From Thalassovita aquimarina (GTDB lineage Bacteria > Pseudomonadota > Alphaproteobacteria > Rhodobacterales > Rhodobacteraceae): a stretch of 64,000 nucleotides of DNA. Positions within the stretch are counted from its first letter, which is position 1, and every line of letters begins with the position of its first letter. The position numbers and the translations under genes were made by a program. This document shows positions 35,120-44,890 of this stretch, in pieces. The notes under the pieces are model-generated. The model saw nothing but the letters and a program-made list of their open reading frames with translations, was not told the DNA's origin and did no database searches. The stretch covers positions 310,001-374,000 of the forward strand of contig NZ_JADMKU010000001.1 in the NCBI RefSeq assembly GCF_018219815.1, in the 5' to 3' direction.

Positions 35120-37063
35120 TCACGAACCGGGCGCGACGGCGCGGGCCAGCGCCGTTTCCAGCTGGTTTTTCCTGAACGGTTTCTGCAGCACCTGTCCCGC
35201 CCCGCCATCCGGCCCCAGAACATCGGCGGCGCCGTGGGCGGTCATCAGGATCACCGGCAGGTTAGCATGCCGCTTTCCGATCTCGTCGCGCAGGTCGATG
35301 CCCGTCATCTTCCCGGTCAGCGAAATATCGGACAGCACCAGGTCGAAGGGCGTTTTGGTCTCGATCGTCAGCATCGCTTCCTCGGCCGATTCCGCTTCGC
35401 TGACGCGGGCGCCAAGCGCCTCCACCTGCCGCCGCACCACGTCGCGGACAAGCGGGTTATCCTCGACCAGAAGCACCTCCATGCCGTCCAGCTCCACACG
35501 TTCGCCGGCCACTGGATCCGGTGAGGGCGGCGCTTCTTCCTGCGGGTCTATCGACGGCAGGTAAAGCGTGAAGGCGGATCCCACTTTTTCCTCGCTCGTC
35601 ACCGTGATCGCGCCGCCCGACAATTCGGCAAAGGCATAGACCATCGCCAGGCCGAGGCCGGATCCCTTGTCCGGCTTGCGGGAATAGAACGGGTCGAAAA
35701 CCCGCTGCATCACCTCTTCGCTCATGCCGTGGCCGGTATCGCTGACCGTGATCGTGCAATAGCGGCCCGGATTAAGCTTCAGCGTCCGCGCATGCGCAAG
35801 GTCAAGCACGGTTTCATTGCAGGAAACCGTTATCCGACCGGGACCGCTGATGGCCTCGCTGCTGTTGACCGCAAGGTTGATGAGGGCCATTTCCAACTGC
35901 CCGCGATCGACGTTGACCCAAGGGGCGCAGGGATCTTCAGGGCCTACCAGTTTTATGTCGCTGGGCAGCGAAGCGGTCAGGATCCTGAGCGTGCTCGCAA
36001 TCGATTCCGATGTTTTTATCGGGGCCGCGAGGGATTTGCTCTGCTTGGTCAGGCTGAGCAGTCGGGTCGTCAAATCATTGCCCCGGCTGGCCGCGGATAT
36101 GGCCGGCAACAGATATTCCCGCCGAAGATCTTCATCCCCCATCTCCTGCTCGAGCGGGGTCAGGTTGCCAAGGATGATGGTCAGCAGATTGTTGAAATCA
36201 TGCGCGATCCCCGCCGACAGCGTGCCCAGGGCCTCCATCTTCTGCGCCCGGATAAGAGCGAGGTCGGATTCCCTTTGCCGCGTCATGTCGACGGTCAGCA
36301 GGTAAAAACCGGTGACCCGCCCCTCATCCGAAATCTCGGGGCGCAGATAGCTTCGCACGAACATCTTCCGGCCGTCGGGCAGGTCCGCATCGATATCGTA
36401 GGTCGCGGATTCCCCAGTCAGCGCCCTTTCGAACCAGGGCATGGCGGCCTTGATCATGTTCGGCGACAACACCTCCTCGGCCTGCTTGCCGCGAATGGTT
36501 TCGGGGGTGAAGCCAAGTGGTTTGGCAAATCCCCGGTTGGCGTATTCGAAGACGAACCCGGTATCCAGAAACGCGATCCCGGCGGGCACCTCGTTGGTGA
36601 TCAGCGACAGGCGCGCCTGGTTCCGGCGCAATTTCTCGGTCCGGGCTTTCACCCGGCTTTCAAGTTCGGCTTCGCGTTTGCGATCCTTCGTCACGTCGGT
36701 GTAGACGGCGACGAAACCGCCCTCGGGCAAGGGGGTGCCGGTCACCTTGAGAATGGTCCCGTCCGGCCGCACACGTTCGAAACAATGCGCTTCGAATTTC
36801 CGCGCCTGGTTGACGCGTTCAGCCACGAGGGCTTCGATATCGCCTTCACCGTATTCGCCCCGCACCGCGTTGTAGCGCATGAATTCGGCAAAGTCGGTTC
36901 CCGGTTCCCCTAGTTCCGCAGGGATATCAAGCAATTCCAGGAATCTTGCGTTGAGTGCGACAAGTCGCAAATCGGCGTCGAAAACGGTGATGCCCTGTTC
37001 GATATGTTCCAGTGCCGATCTTACTGTCGCAAGGTTATTCTGACTGCCGCCGGAGGATGTCAC
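35120..37063 (-). CDS. PAS-PAS hybrid histidine kinase with C-terminal receiver
   Basis: A 647-aa soluble hybrid sensor kinase. PAS-like domains at about 12-128 (ALEHIEQGITVFDADLRL) and 150-262; HisKA with His288 in SAGIAHDFNNLLT; ATPase domain with NLAVNSSEA, DTGHGM and GSGLGLAMV; a receiver domain near 533-645 with the phospho-Asp in DLVLSDISLTG. No membrane helix, so it senses a cytoplasmic signal or partners with another protein. Start is a GTG at 37063, seven bases after AAGGGGGA. No cognate regulator adjacent, so the output is unknown. Confidence 0.92.
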   Translation of the reverse strand: MTSSGGSQNNLATVRSALEHIEQGITVFDADLRLVALNARFLELLDIPAELGEPGTDFAEFMRYNAVRGEYGEGDIEALVAERVNQARKFEAHCFERVRPDGTILKVTGTPLPEGGFVAVYTDVTKDRKREAELESRVKARTEKLRRNQARLSLITNEVPAGIAFLDTGFVFEYANRGFAKPLGFTPETIRGKQAEEVLSPNMIKAAMPWFERALTGESATYDIDADLPDGRKMFVRSYLRPEISDEGRVTGFYLLTVDMTRQRESDLALIRAQKMEALGTLSAGIAHDFNNLLTIILGNLTPLEQEMGDEDLRREYLLPAISAASRGNDLTTRLLSLTKQSKSLAAPIKTSESIASTLRILTASLPSDIKLVGPEDPCAPWVNVDRGQLEMALINLAVNSSEAISGPGRITVSCNETVLDLAHARTLKLNPGRYCTITVSDTGHGMSEEVMQRVFDPFYSRKPDKGSGLGLAMVYAFAELSGGAITVTSEEKVGSAFTLYLPSIDPQEEAPPSPDPVAGERVELDGMEVLLVEDNPLVRDVVRRQVEALGARVSEAESAEEAMLTIETKTPFDLVLSDISLTGKMTGIDLRDEIGKRHANLPVILMTAHGAADVLGPDGGAGQVLQKPFRKNQLETALARAVAPGS

Positions 37064-37381
37064 GAAACGTCCCCCTTGGGATGTATCCCGTTGCGACCGG
37101 GGCGAAGAGGGGAATGGCGAACGTGCAATCCAGGTCTTTTCAATGTTCTCACTACTTTAACCGCAACCATGCCCCGCGCATCGTATTCGCGGGTGAAGAG
37201 ACGCCGACAAAGCGGCCATATCCCGGTCATCCGGGATGGCAGTGGCCTCGACGGTCTCAGGCCACTTTCTTGCATCGGTCGGTTTTCGTCAAACTATCCT
37301 TACCGGTAGGCCGAACGCCCACGGCTGCCGAAGGACGCCCAAATCGGCCATGACTTCGGGCTGCGTACATCGCAGCCCTTC
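37064..37381. other. 318-bp intergenic region
   Basis: Between the hybrid kinase start and the acylase stop, both on the minus strand. It should contain the kinase promoter. I see a hairpin GTGGCCT/AGGCCAC (37249-37264 region) and a perfect eight-pair hairpin GGGCTGCG/CGCAGCCC (37358-37378) just beyond the acylase stop, the latter a possible terminator without T-run. No convincing gene. Confidence 0.5.
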
Positions 37382-39853
37382 CTAGCGCGGGCTGAGTATC
37401 GTGACACCGACCGCGGCGGCGCGGGCCAGGTCTTCGTCCAGCGACATCGGGATGTATTCGCCGCGGCGCCACAATTCGCCCAGATCGTCGTAATGACGCG
37501 ACAGGAAATGGCCCGACTGGCCGGTCGCGGTGATGAAGACCGAACTGTCGGGATCGGCGAAATCGTACACCCCGCGATAGCTGGCGCCATGCACGTTGCT
37601 GAACGGCGCCTCCGCGCTGCCGTCGGTCAGCCCGCGCATCAGCGTCTGGTCGCCGCCCGAGGTCGATTGGCGGATATTGACGAAATTGCGCAGCACCGGC
37701 ACCTGACCCAGCACCGGGTGATCGTGGACGGCCTGATGCGCGTCGCCCCAACGCAGGCTTTCGAGCTGCTGGCCGTATTCCTCGTCGATCCACAGAAGCG
37801 CATCGTCCAGCGCCAGCCGCGCCATGTCGGTGCAGGTTTCCACCGGGGCGCTCTGGATCACGTCGCACCAGACGGCGGCGCCGTTGACATCGCGGAACAC
37901 CCGTTCGATGAACAGCGGTTCGACATGGATGAAACGGTCTGCCAGCGGCCCGATATCGTCACGGATCAACCGGTCCTGCAGGGCCCGGACCCAGGCCGCG
38001 TAGATCAGCGGTTCGGGCAGGTGTTCGTTCATCTCGCCGTTCCAGTTGGCCAGCAGCGCCAGCGCGCGCTGGCGCTGGCGTTCCGGCGTACCCTCGGGCG
38101 CGGCTTCGCCGGTGAACCACAGATCGGCGCCGATCAGCGGCAGCAGCGTGCGGGCGGCGGGGCTGACGGTGTCGAGCTGGGTTTCGATGAAACTGTCGCG
38201 GGTATGGACCTGGCGCGACTGCATCAGCCTTTGCCAGCGCTGGATCCGCTGGGTGTCGCCCCAGTCGAAGGACATGTGTAGCGGGAAGGGGCGGTCGACG
38301 ATCTTGTTGTTCGTGTTGCCGACGATGCCGCCAATCGGATTGACGAATTCGGGGTTGGCGGCATAGGAATTCCGGCCCTGCCAGCGGTTGTCGGCGATCC
38401 AGCCGGGTGACGGCATCCGGCCCTGGCTCTGGTGATTGGCCGACCGCCGCGGCATGGCGCCCAGCGTCTTCAGCGCGATCTGTTCGCCATCGGCCAGCGT
38501 CAGGTTCAACGAGGGCGCGATCATCTTCCTGCCCTCCGATATCGCGTCCTGAACGGTGCGGGCATACATCAGCCCGATCATCGCACTGATCGATGTGTCC
38601 TCGGGGCTGAGCGCGGTCCAGGACAGGCTGACGACGTGATCCTTCGGCGTGATCGTGCCCAGATCGAACATGGTGCCGGGCAGGACTGGACCGTTTTCGG
38701 TCCAGCGCAGGGTCAGCGTCAGCGGCTTGCCATCGGCCACCCCGATGATCGTCTTGCGCGTGACGAAGGGTTTGTAGCCGCTGGGCGTCAGGTATTCTTC
38801 GGGGTTGTCGGGATTGAGCTTTTCGACGAACAGGTCCTGATCATCGAGGTAGGACGCGGTGATGCCCCAGCCCAGATCGCCGGACCGGCCCGACAGGATG
38901 GCGGGAATCCCGGGAATCGTTGCACCGATCGCACCGCCCTGGGCCAGTTCCAGCCGGGCCAGAAACCAGGTGCCGGGCGCGGTGAAATCCATGTGCGGAT
39001 CATTGGCGATCAGCGTGCCGCCCGCGGCCGAACGGCTGGCGGCGGCGGCCCAGGCGTTGGAGGCGCCGGCGAAATCGGTGCGCCGGAACGGTGACAGCGG
39101 CGTCCGCGGCAGCGGCGTGGTGTCGGCATATCTCGGCAGCGGCGCATCGAACAGGTCGGCATAGCGCGGCAGCGCGGCGATGCCGCTGCCCGGCGCGTCG
39201 GGCAGCAGATCGGCCAGCCGGTCGGGATCGGGCAGCAACAGCGCGGTGCGGGCGCGCAGCACCTCATTGTCGATCTGCCCGGTCATCTTCAGCACCATCA
39301 GCTTGACCAGAGCGATGGAATCCGCCGGCTGCCAAGGCGCCACCGGCATGTTGAACAGGAACATTTCGGGCGCACCACGGCCAAGCGCGTCGCGGTTGAT
39401 CTCGTCCAGCCGCGCATTGACCCCGTCGGCATAGGCCCGCAGAGCGGCGCGGCTGCGCGCGTCCTGCGCCGCCAGCGATTTCTGCGCCAGCGGATAGAGG
39501 TCGAGCCGGCGCATCATCTTGTCGACGGGCAGGGTGCGCGGACCGAAGACTTCGGACAACCGCCCCTGCACCGTGCGGCGCTGCGTCACCATCTGCCAAA
39601 GCCGGTCCTGCGCATGGGCATAGCCGAGGCCGAAGAACACGTCTTCGTCGCTGTCGCCGAAGATATGCGGCACGTTGGCATGGTCGCGCACGATTTCCAC
39701 CGGCGCGGTGATCCCGGCGACCTCGAGGTCCTTGCTGTATTCGGGCAACGATCGCGACGCCAGATAGTAAACCACCAGCAGGGCCAGCACCGCCAATACG
39801 ATCATCCCGCCGGCCAGACGCAGCAGCCACTTGAAGACGATTACCATGCTCAT
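37382..39853 (-). CDS. Penicillin-acylase-family N-terminal-nucleophile hydrolase, membrane-anchored
   Basis: An 823-aa Ntn hydrolase precursor. It begins with an uncleaved hydrophobic helix (LAGGMIVLAVLALLVVYYLA), then an alpha-chain region with VEIVRDHANVPHIFG, QDRLWQM and QGRLSEVFG. The autocatalytic nucleophile is Ser265 in FAGASNAWA, with NDPHM further on. Family members cleave penicillins, cephalosporins or acyl-homoserine lactones; the sequence does not decide which. Start at the ATG at 39853 (GGAAA before it); the longer frame is unlikely. Divergent from the dehydrogenase gene. Anchoring suggests a periplasmic enzyme. Confidence 0.9.
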   Translation of the reverse strand: MSMVIVFKWLLRLAGGMIVLAVLALLVVYYLASRSLPEYSKDLEVAGITAPVEIVRDHANVPHIFGDSDEDVFFGLGYAHAQDRLWQMVTQRRTVQGRLSEVFGPRTLPVDKMMRRLDLYPLAQKSLAAQDARSRAALRAYADGVNARLDEINRDALGRGAPEMFLFNMPVAPWQPADSIALVKLMVLKMTGQIDNEVLRARTALLLPDPDRLADLLPDAPGSGIAALPRYADLFDAPLPRYADTTPLPRTPLSPFRRTDFAGASNAWAAAASRSAAGGTLIANDPHMDFTAPGTWFLARLELAQGGAIGATIPGIPAILSGRSGDLGWGITASYLDDQDLFVEKLNPDNPEEYLTPSGYKPFVTRKTIIGVADGKPLTLTLRWTENGPVLPGTMFDLGTITPKDHVVSLSWTALSPEDTSISAMIGLMYARTVQDAISEGRKMIAPSLNLTLADGEQIALKTLGAMPRRSANHQSQGRMPSPGWIADNRWQGRNSYAANPEFVNPIGGIVGNTNNKIVDRPFPLHMSFDWGDTQRIQRWQRLMQSRQVHTRDSFIETQLDTVSPAARTLLPLIGADLWFTGEAAPEGTPERQRQRALALLANWNGEMNEHLPEPLIYAAWVRALQDRLIRDDIGPLADRFIHVEPLFIERVFRDVNGAAVWCDVIQSAPVETCTDMARLALDDALLWIDEEYGQQLESLRWGDAHQAVHDHPVLGQVPVLRNFVNIRQSTSGGDQTLMRGLTDGSAEAPFSNVHGASYRGVYDFADPDSSVFITATGQSGHFLSRHYDDLGELWRRGEYIPMSLDEDLARAAAVGVTILSPR

Positions 39854-39926
39854 TTTCCGTTCGCCCTTGCCTTTGGTCCGATAGCTAGCCACAAACTTTA
39901 AAAAAGACAAACGATTGGGAGTTGAT

Positions 39927-40799
39927 ATGGCTAAAGTTGCATTCCTGGGTCTCGGCGTCATGGGCTATCCGATGGCCGGGCACCTGCAGAAGGCCGGCCA
40001 CGAGGTGACCGTTTACAACCGCACCGCCGCCAAGGCGGACAAATGGGTGTCCGACTACGGTGGGTCGATGGCCGCGACACCGCGCGAAGCGGCAGAGGGC
40101 TGCGATTTCGTGATGTCCTGCGTCGGCAATGACGACGACCTGCGCGCGGTCTGCCTCGGCGATGACGGCGCCTTTGCCGGCATGGGCGAGGGCGCGATCT
40201 TCGTCGATCACACCACGGTGTCGGCCAAGGTGACGGCGGAACTTTACGCGGCGGCCAAGGATATTGGCGTCAGCTTCGTCGACGCGCCCGTTTCCGGCGG
40301 TCAGGCGGGCGCGGAAAACGGCCAACTGGTGGTGATGTGCGGCGGCGATGAAGCCGCCTACGCCAAGGCCGAACCGATGATCGGCGCCTTCGCCAAGCAA
40401 TGCAAGCGGCTGGGCGACAGCGGGGCGGGCCAGATGTGCAAGATGGTCAACCAGATCTGCATCGCCGGATTGGTGCAGGGCCTGTCCGAGGGGCTGCATT
40501 TCGCGGAAAAGGCGGGGCTCGATGGCCGCGCCGTGGTCGAGGTGATCGGCGGCGGTGCCGCCGGCAGCTGGCAGATGGTGAACCGGTACGAAACCATGCT
40601 CGACGACGAATTCGAACACGGATTCGCGGTCGACTGGATGCGCAAGGATCTGGGCATCTGCCTGTCCACCGGCGACGAAATCGGCGCGTCGCTGCCGGTG
40701 ACGGCGCTGATCGACCAGTTCTACAAGGACGTGCAGGCGCTTGGCGGCGGTCGCTGGGACACGTCGAGCCTGATCAAGCGGCTGCGCGCGCTGTCATGA
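39927..40799 (+). CDS. NAD(P)-dependent beta-hydroxyacid dehydrogenase
   Basis: A 290-aa enzyme of the 3-hydroxyisobutyrate/tartronate-semialdehyde reductase family. Rossmann motif FLGLGVMGYPMAGHL at the N-terminus with TVYNRT (Arg after the Asn suggests NADPH); substrate motif DAPVSGGQAGAENG; catalytic Lys in GAGQMCKMVNQ. Start at the ATG at 39927, five bases after GGGAG; the frame opens four codons earlier at a TTG. Physiological substrate unknown; no valine-degradation genes lie nearby. Confidence 0.92.
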   Translation: MAKVAFLGLGVMGYPMAGHLQKAGHEVTVYNRTAAKADKWVSDYGGSMAATPREAAEGCDFVMSCVGNDDDLRAVCLGDDGAFAGMGEGAIFVDHTTVSAKVTAELYAAAKDIGVSFVDAPVSGGQAGAENGQLVVMCGGDEAAYAKAEPMIGAFAKQCKRLGDSGAGQMCKMVNQICIAGLVQGLSEGLHFAEKAGLDGRAVVEVIGGGAAGSWQMVNRYETMLDDEFEHGFAVDWMRKDLGICLSTGDEIGASLPVTALIDQFYKDVQALGGGRWDTSSLIKRLRALS

Positions 40800-40828
40800 C
40801 CGGTTGACGGCCTTGGGAACGCGGCGCG

Positions 40829-41164
40829 TCAGTGATGCGTCGCGTTCGAAAACAGGTTGATGACCACGATACCGGCCAGGATCAGGCCCATGCCCAATAT
40901 CGCGGCAAGATCCAGTTTCTGGCCGAACACGGCAAAGCCGATCAGCGCGATCAGCAGAATGCCCAATCCCGACCACAGCGCATAGACGACGCCCACCGGC
41001 AGCGCCTTCAGGGTGAGTGACAGCAGCCAGAAGCTCAGCCCGTAGGCCACCACGACAAGGACCGAGGGGCCGGTGCGGCTGAATTGCTGGCTGGCCTGCA
41101 GCGCGGTGGTTCCAATGGTTTCGGCGGCAACCGCCGCCAACAGGATCAGGTAAGTGTTCAGCAC
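40829..41164 (-). CDS. SMR-family multidrug/quaternary-ammonium exporter
   Basis: A 111-aa four-helix membrane protein of the small multidrug resistance family; dimeric proton antiporter. The essential membrane Glu15 is in AAVAAETIGTTAL, and VVYALWSGLGILLI is the family block of helix 3. Translation starts at a GTG six bases after GGAGG. Substrate may be toxic cations, guanidinium or polyamine-like compounds. Followed upstream on the same strand by a Bcr/CflA exporter, 70 bp apart. Confidence 0.92.
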   Translation of the reverse strand: MLNTYLILLAAVAAETIGTTALQASQQFSRTGPSVLVVVAYGLSFWLLSLTLKALPVGVVYALWSGLGILLIALIGFAVFGQKLDLAAILGMGLILAGIVVINLFSNATHH

Positions 41165-41234
41165 GACCGCCTCCGAATAAAATCAAACAACCCCAAGCCT
41201 GTTTCGCGCCGCGCCCGGCGCCGGTCAACCCAGA

Positions 41235-42449
41235 TCAGGCGAAACCGCGCTGTTCGAGCCGGCGCATGTATTGCAGTGCGCTCCAGGCCAGCCCGGCCGC
41301 CAGCGTGATGCCCATCGACAGCGGCAGCGGCGTGCCGTCGAAAGCCAGCCCCACCGGCGCCGCGATCGCCGCACCGATCACCGTGGCAAGCCCGCCGCTG
41401 ACGCTGGCCGCGGTGCCCGCGATGTGGCCCAGCGGCTCCATCGTGATGGCGTTGAGGTTGCCAAGGGTCAATCCGACCTGGAAAAACACCGAGGTCATCC
41501 AGACCAGGAAAATATAGAACATCGGATCGCCCCGCAGTCCGGACATCCAGATCACGGTCATGGCAATCGAAATGCTAGCCTGAACCCCGAGCGCAAGGGA
41601 CGCCAGCGCCCGCATGCCGAAACGCATCACCAGCGCCGCATTCAGCAGGCTGGCCGAACCGGACAGCAGCGCCATCCCTGCGAACCAGTAGGGAAAACTT
41701 TCCCCCTTGCCGAACACGTCGTCAAAAATCGGCTGGATCATGCTGATCGTCATGAACAGCAGCGAGAAACACAAGGTTTGCGCCAGGATCGAATAGCGCA
41801 CCGACGGGTGGCTGAACATTTCCTGCACCGCATCCCACAGCGTGCCCAGATGCAGCGGCCGGCGATCGGCAGGCAACAGGGTTTCAGGCTGCCGCAGCCC
41901 CAGCCAGCCGGAGGAAATCAGCGCAAAGAGGACAAAGGCAATGAAAATCCCGCGCCAGTCCGACAGCGCGATGATCCACGATCCCAGCAGCGGCGCCACC
42001 GCCGGCACCAGCGTGAACACCATCATGGCGAAAGACATGATCCGCGCCATTTCCCGCCCCGAATACAGGTCGCGCACGATGGCCAGGCCGACGACTCGCG
42101 GCGCCGCCGCGCCCAGCCCCTGGATCACCCGCGCCGCCAACACCAGTTCCAGACCCTGCGCCACCGAGGACAAAATCGCCCCGGCGATATACAGCGCGGC
42201 CCCGCACAGGATCACCGGCTTGCGTCCGAACCGGTCCGACAGCGGCCCGGTGAAAAACGTGCCCACGCCCATGCCCAACACAAAGCTGGTCAGCACCAGC
42301 TGCGCCCGGTTGGTGTTGCCCGGGCTCAGTTCCTGCGCGATCTCGGGCAGGGCGGGCAGCATCGAATCGATGGAAAAGGCGACGGTTGCGAACAGCATCG
42401 CCAGAAGTGCGATGAATTCGACGCGGGACAACGGGGCGGATCTGGACAT
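41235..42449 (-). CDS. Bcr/CflA-type multidrug MFS exporter
   Basis: A 404-aa, twelve-helix major facilitator transporter. The motif-A loop is GPLSDRFGRKPVI, helix 1 has DSMLPALPEIA (Bcr/CflA signature with the membrane Asp), and FTLVPAVAPLLGSWI marks helix 5. Family members export chloramphenicol, bicyclomycin or sulfonamides, but the substrate here is not known. I start at the ATG at 42449; a TTG two codons earlier is possible. Same strand as the SMR gene downstream; no regulator adjacent. Confidence 0.92.
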   Translation of the reverse strand: MSRSAPLSRVEFIALLAMLFATVAFSIDSMLPALPEIAQELSPGNTNRAQLVLTSFVLGMGVGTFFTGPLSDRFGRKPVILCGAALYIAGAILSSVAQGLELVLAARVIQGLGAAAPRVVGLAIVRDLYSGREMARIMSFAMMVFTLVPAVAPLLGSWIIALSDWRGIFIAFVLFALISSGWLGLRQPETLLPADRRPLHLGTLWDAVQEMFSHPSVRYSILAQTLCFSLLFMTISMIQPIFDDVFGKGESFPYWFAGMALLSGSASLLNAALVMRFGMRALASLALGVQASISIAMTVIWMSGLRGDPMFYIFLVWMTSVFFQVGLTLGNLNAITMEPLGHIAGTAASVSGGLATVIGAAIAAPVGLAFDGTPLPLSMGITLAAGLAWSALQYMRRLEQRGFA

Positions 42450-42553
42450 GTGCAACCTGAACTAGAGACGACCGCAAGCCGCTATCACGGCTTCCGGGCG
42501 AAGGCCAGACGTGGAAGATACGGTATGGATTGGCGCGGGAAACGCGCTATCCG

Positions 42554-43198
42554 CTACTCTTCGGTCGCCATGATTTCGTCGATCACCTTCAACCACAGGT
42601 CAGTGGGCTGCGCGCCGGGCACGGCGTGCTGGCTGGCCACGATGAAGGTGGGCACCGAATTCACACCCATTTCCCGCGCGGCCGTGTCGCGATCGCGAAT
42701 GTTCTGCTCATCGGCGTCGGACTCCAGCAGGCGGCGCGCTACCGCGGCATCCATGCCGATGCTGTCGGCGATATCGGCCAGCGTATCGCGGTCGCCAATA
42801 TCGCGGCCTTCCTGGAAATAGGCGCGGAACAGCGCGGAAACGGCCGCAGTCTGCCGCCCCTCGATCGCCGCCCAATGGATCAGGCGATGCGCGTTCAGCG
42901 TGTTGGGTGTTCTTTCGATGGCGTCGAAATTGATCGTCAACCCGGCCTGCTCGGCATGTTCGACCACCGGCATGTAGGCCTTGATCGCGCCGTCCTTGCC
43001 GCCGAACTTCGATTCGAGATAGGCACGCCGGTCGACGCCTTCGCGCGGCATGTCGGGGTTCAGCTGGAACGGATGCCATTCGATCACGAAGGGATGATTG
43101 GGGCGCTGTTCCAGCGCCCGGTCCAGATAGGTCTTGCCGATGTAACACCAGGGGCAGATCGGGTCTGACAGGATATCGAGCTTGACCGCTTTTTCCAT
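42554..43198 (-). CDS. DsbA-family oxidoreductase, FrnE type
   Basis: A 214-aa cytoplasmic thioredoxin-fold protein. The active site CPWC is at residues 15-18 in DPICPWCYIGK, and the cis-Pro is in GVNSVPTFIV; the helical insert (RLIHWAAIEGRQ) fits FrnE-like 2-hydroxychromene isomerase/DsbA proteins. No signal peptide, so it acts in the cytoplasm, perhaps in redox or polyketide-type chemistry. AAAGGAA stands before the ATG at 43198. Single gene. Confidence 0.92.
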   Translation of the reverse strand: MEKAVKLDILSDPICPWCYIGKTYLDRALEQRPNHPFVIEWHPFQLNPDMPREGVDRRAYLESKFGGKDGAIKAYMPVVEHAEQAGLTINFDAIERTPNTLNAHRLIHWAAIEGRQTAAVSALFRAYFQEGRDIGDRDTLADIADSIGMDAAVARRLLESDADEQNIRDRDTAAREMGVNSVPTFIVASQHAVPGAQPTDLWLKVIDEIMATEE

Positions 43199-43254
43199 GA
43201 TCGGGTTCCTTTCCTAGACGGTCTACCTAGGGCGAAACGGGCCGGGATGGAAGG

Positions 43255-43282
43255 GCAAGCGGGCGGCTCGCGCCCCGCTTGC
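43255..43282. terminator. GC hairpin behind the acyl-CoA ligase gene
   Basis: A nine-pair stem GCAAGCGGG/CCCGCTTGC with a 10-base loop. On the minus strand it lies 28 bp beyond the ligase stop but is followed only by CCTTCC, so it may be a weak or Rho-assisted terminator. Confidence 0.4.
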
Positions 43283-43309
43283 GATGCGATCACGAGATCG
43301 TGTCGTCTC

Positions 43310-44827
43310 TTACCCCGCGAACAAAGGCTTCAGCGCCTTGCGCGACAGCTTTCCGTTCGGATTGGTCGGCAGCTGATCCAGCCGCACCCAGGCGCGCGGT
43401 TGCTTGTAACGGGCGAGGTTGTCCTGCGCGAAAGCGTTCAGAGCGGCGTCGTCGAGCGGTTCGTCGGAAGTATAGAAGGCCACGATAATCCTCGTGTCGG
43501 CCTTGATTTCCACATCCGTCACGCCGACGTCGCGGATACCGGGACAGCCGTGCAGCGCGGTTTCGACCTCCAGCGGCGACACCCGGTAACCGCCGGCATT
43601 CATCATGTCGTCGCCGCGTCCGGCATAGTCGATCTGCCCGTCCTCGCGCATCACGCCATGATCGCCGGTCAGGAACCAGTCGCCCTGGAACCGGGCCCTG
43701 GTTTCGTCTTCGGCGCCATAATAGCCCATCATCAGACCGGGGTCGTTCCGATCGATGGCGATGACACCTTCTTCGCCGCGTTCAACCGGCCCGTCGGGGC
43801 CGAGGATGGCGATGCGGCGGCCCTGTTGCGGCCGGCCCAGAGATCCGCCGGTGGCCGGATTGGCCGGGCTGGCGGAAATGAAGGTGGAACATTCCGACAT
43901 GCCGTAGGCCTCGAAGATCTGCTTGCCGCCGGTGGCCGCGCCCCAGCGTGACCGGAGCGTTTCGGGCAGTTTTTCCCCGGCGGCCAACCCGTGGCGAAGT
44001 TTGGGCAGGTCCAGACTGTCGTGATGATTGAGCAGCTTTCGGTAAACCCCCGGGGCTGCGGCGAAAATCGTCGCGTCATGGCGTTTCAGCAGCAGCGGCA
44101 GCGCCTCGATCGGAACGTCCTTGGCGGGGATCAGCGCGGTGGCGCCGACCGACCACGGGTCCATCAGCCCGGTGCCGAGCGTGAAGGTCCAGTTGAACGC
44201 GCCCGCATGCAGCAGCCGGTCGTCGGGGCCCAGCCCGTACCAGCCCTGATGCATCATCCGCCGCGCCCAGATCGCCCGGTGCGCATGGCAGACCGCGCGC
44301 GGGTTCCCCGAAGTCCCCGAAGTATAGATGATATAGGCCAGCCGATCCGGATCGCCCATGTCATACGCGACGGGCGGCAGATCGCGCATTTTCAGCAGCT
44401 CGTCGGCGCCGATCACCGGCAATCCGGTGTCGTCCGGGCAGGCCACGTCCTTATCGCGCAAGATGCCCGCAGGGCTGAGCTGCGCCACCATCTTGGCCAC
44501 TTCCGGCGCGGTCAGCATTGACGAGGTCGGCACCGGCACCATCCCGGCGGCGATCGCCGCCAGATAGGCGATGGGAAATTCGACCGTGTTTCCCAACCGC
44601 ATCAACAGGATGTCGCCCGGTTTGAACCCTGCCTGCTTGAGCCCCGTCGCGGTGCCCAGTACCGCCGATTTCAGCTTGGCATAGTTCCAGCGATCCGACC
44701 GGGTCGGCGACAGCACGGCCAGCGCGATCTTGTCGGGCAGGTCATCGGCATGGGCCAGAACATGGGCGGCCAGGTTGAACGGGGCGGGGCAGGGCGCGGG
44801 CGCGCCTTCGTCGAATATCGCTTGCAT
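43310..44827 (-). CDS. AMP-dependent acyl-CoA synthetase/ligase
   Basis: A 505-aa ANL-superfamily enzyme that activates a carboxylic acid with ATP and joins CoA. AMP motif YIIYTSGTSGNPRAV near 165-180, YGMSEC near 310, the hinge region GDHGVMREDGQIDYAGRGDDM and the catalytic Lys in NPNGKLSRKAL at the C-terminus. It looks close to benzoate-CoA-ligase-like proteins, but the acid is unknown. It is divergent from an XRE-cupin regulator 63 bp away, which probably controls it. Confidence 0.9.
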   Translation of the reverse strand: MQAIFDEGAPAPCPAPFNLAAHVLAHADDLPDKIALAVLSPTRSDRWNYAKLKSAVLGTATGLKQAGFKPGDILLMRLGNTVEFPIAYLAAIAAGMVPVPTSSMLTAPEVAKMVAQLSPAGILRDKDVACPDDTGLPVIGADELLKMRDLPPVAYDMGDPDRLAYIIYTSGTSGNPRAVCHAHRAIWARRMMHQGWYGLGPDDRLLHAGAFNWTFTLGTGLMDPWSVGATALIPAKDVPIEALPLLLKRHDATIFAAAPGVYRKLLNHHDSLDLPKLRHGLAAGEKLPETLRSRWGAATGGKQIFEAYGMSECSTFISASPANPATGGSLGRPQQGRRIAILGPDGPVERGEEGVIAIDRNDPGLMMGYYGAEDETRARFQGDWFLTGDHGVMREDGQIDYAGRGDDMMNAGGYRVSPLEVETALHGCPGIRDVGVTDVEIKADTRIIVAFYTSDEPLDDAALNAFAQDNLARYKQPRAWVRLDQLPTNPNGKLSRKALKPLFAG

Positions 44828-44890
44828 GGAGGAGGTCTACGCAAGCTGCTCGATTGTTGCAAGAATTCACCGCGCTGCTATGTAAAGGCC

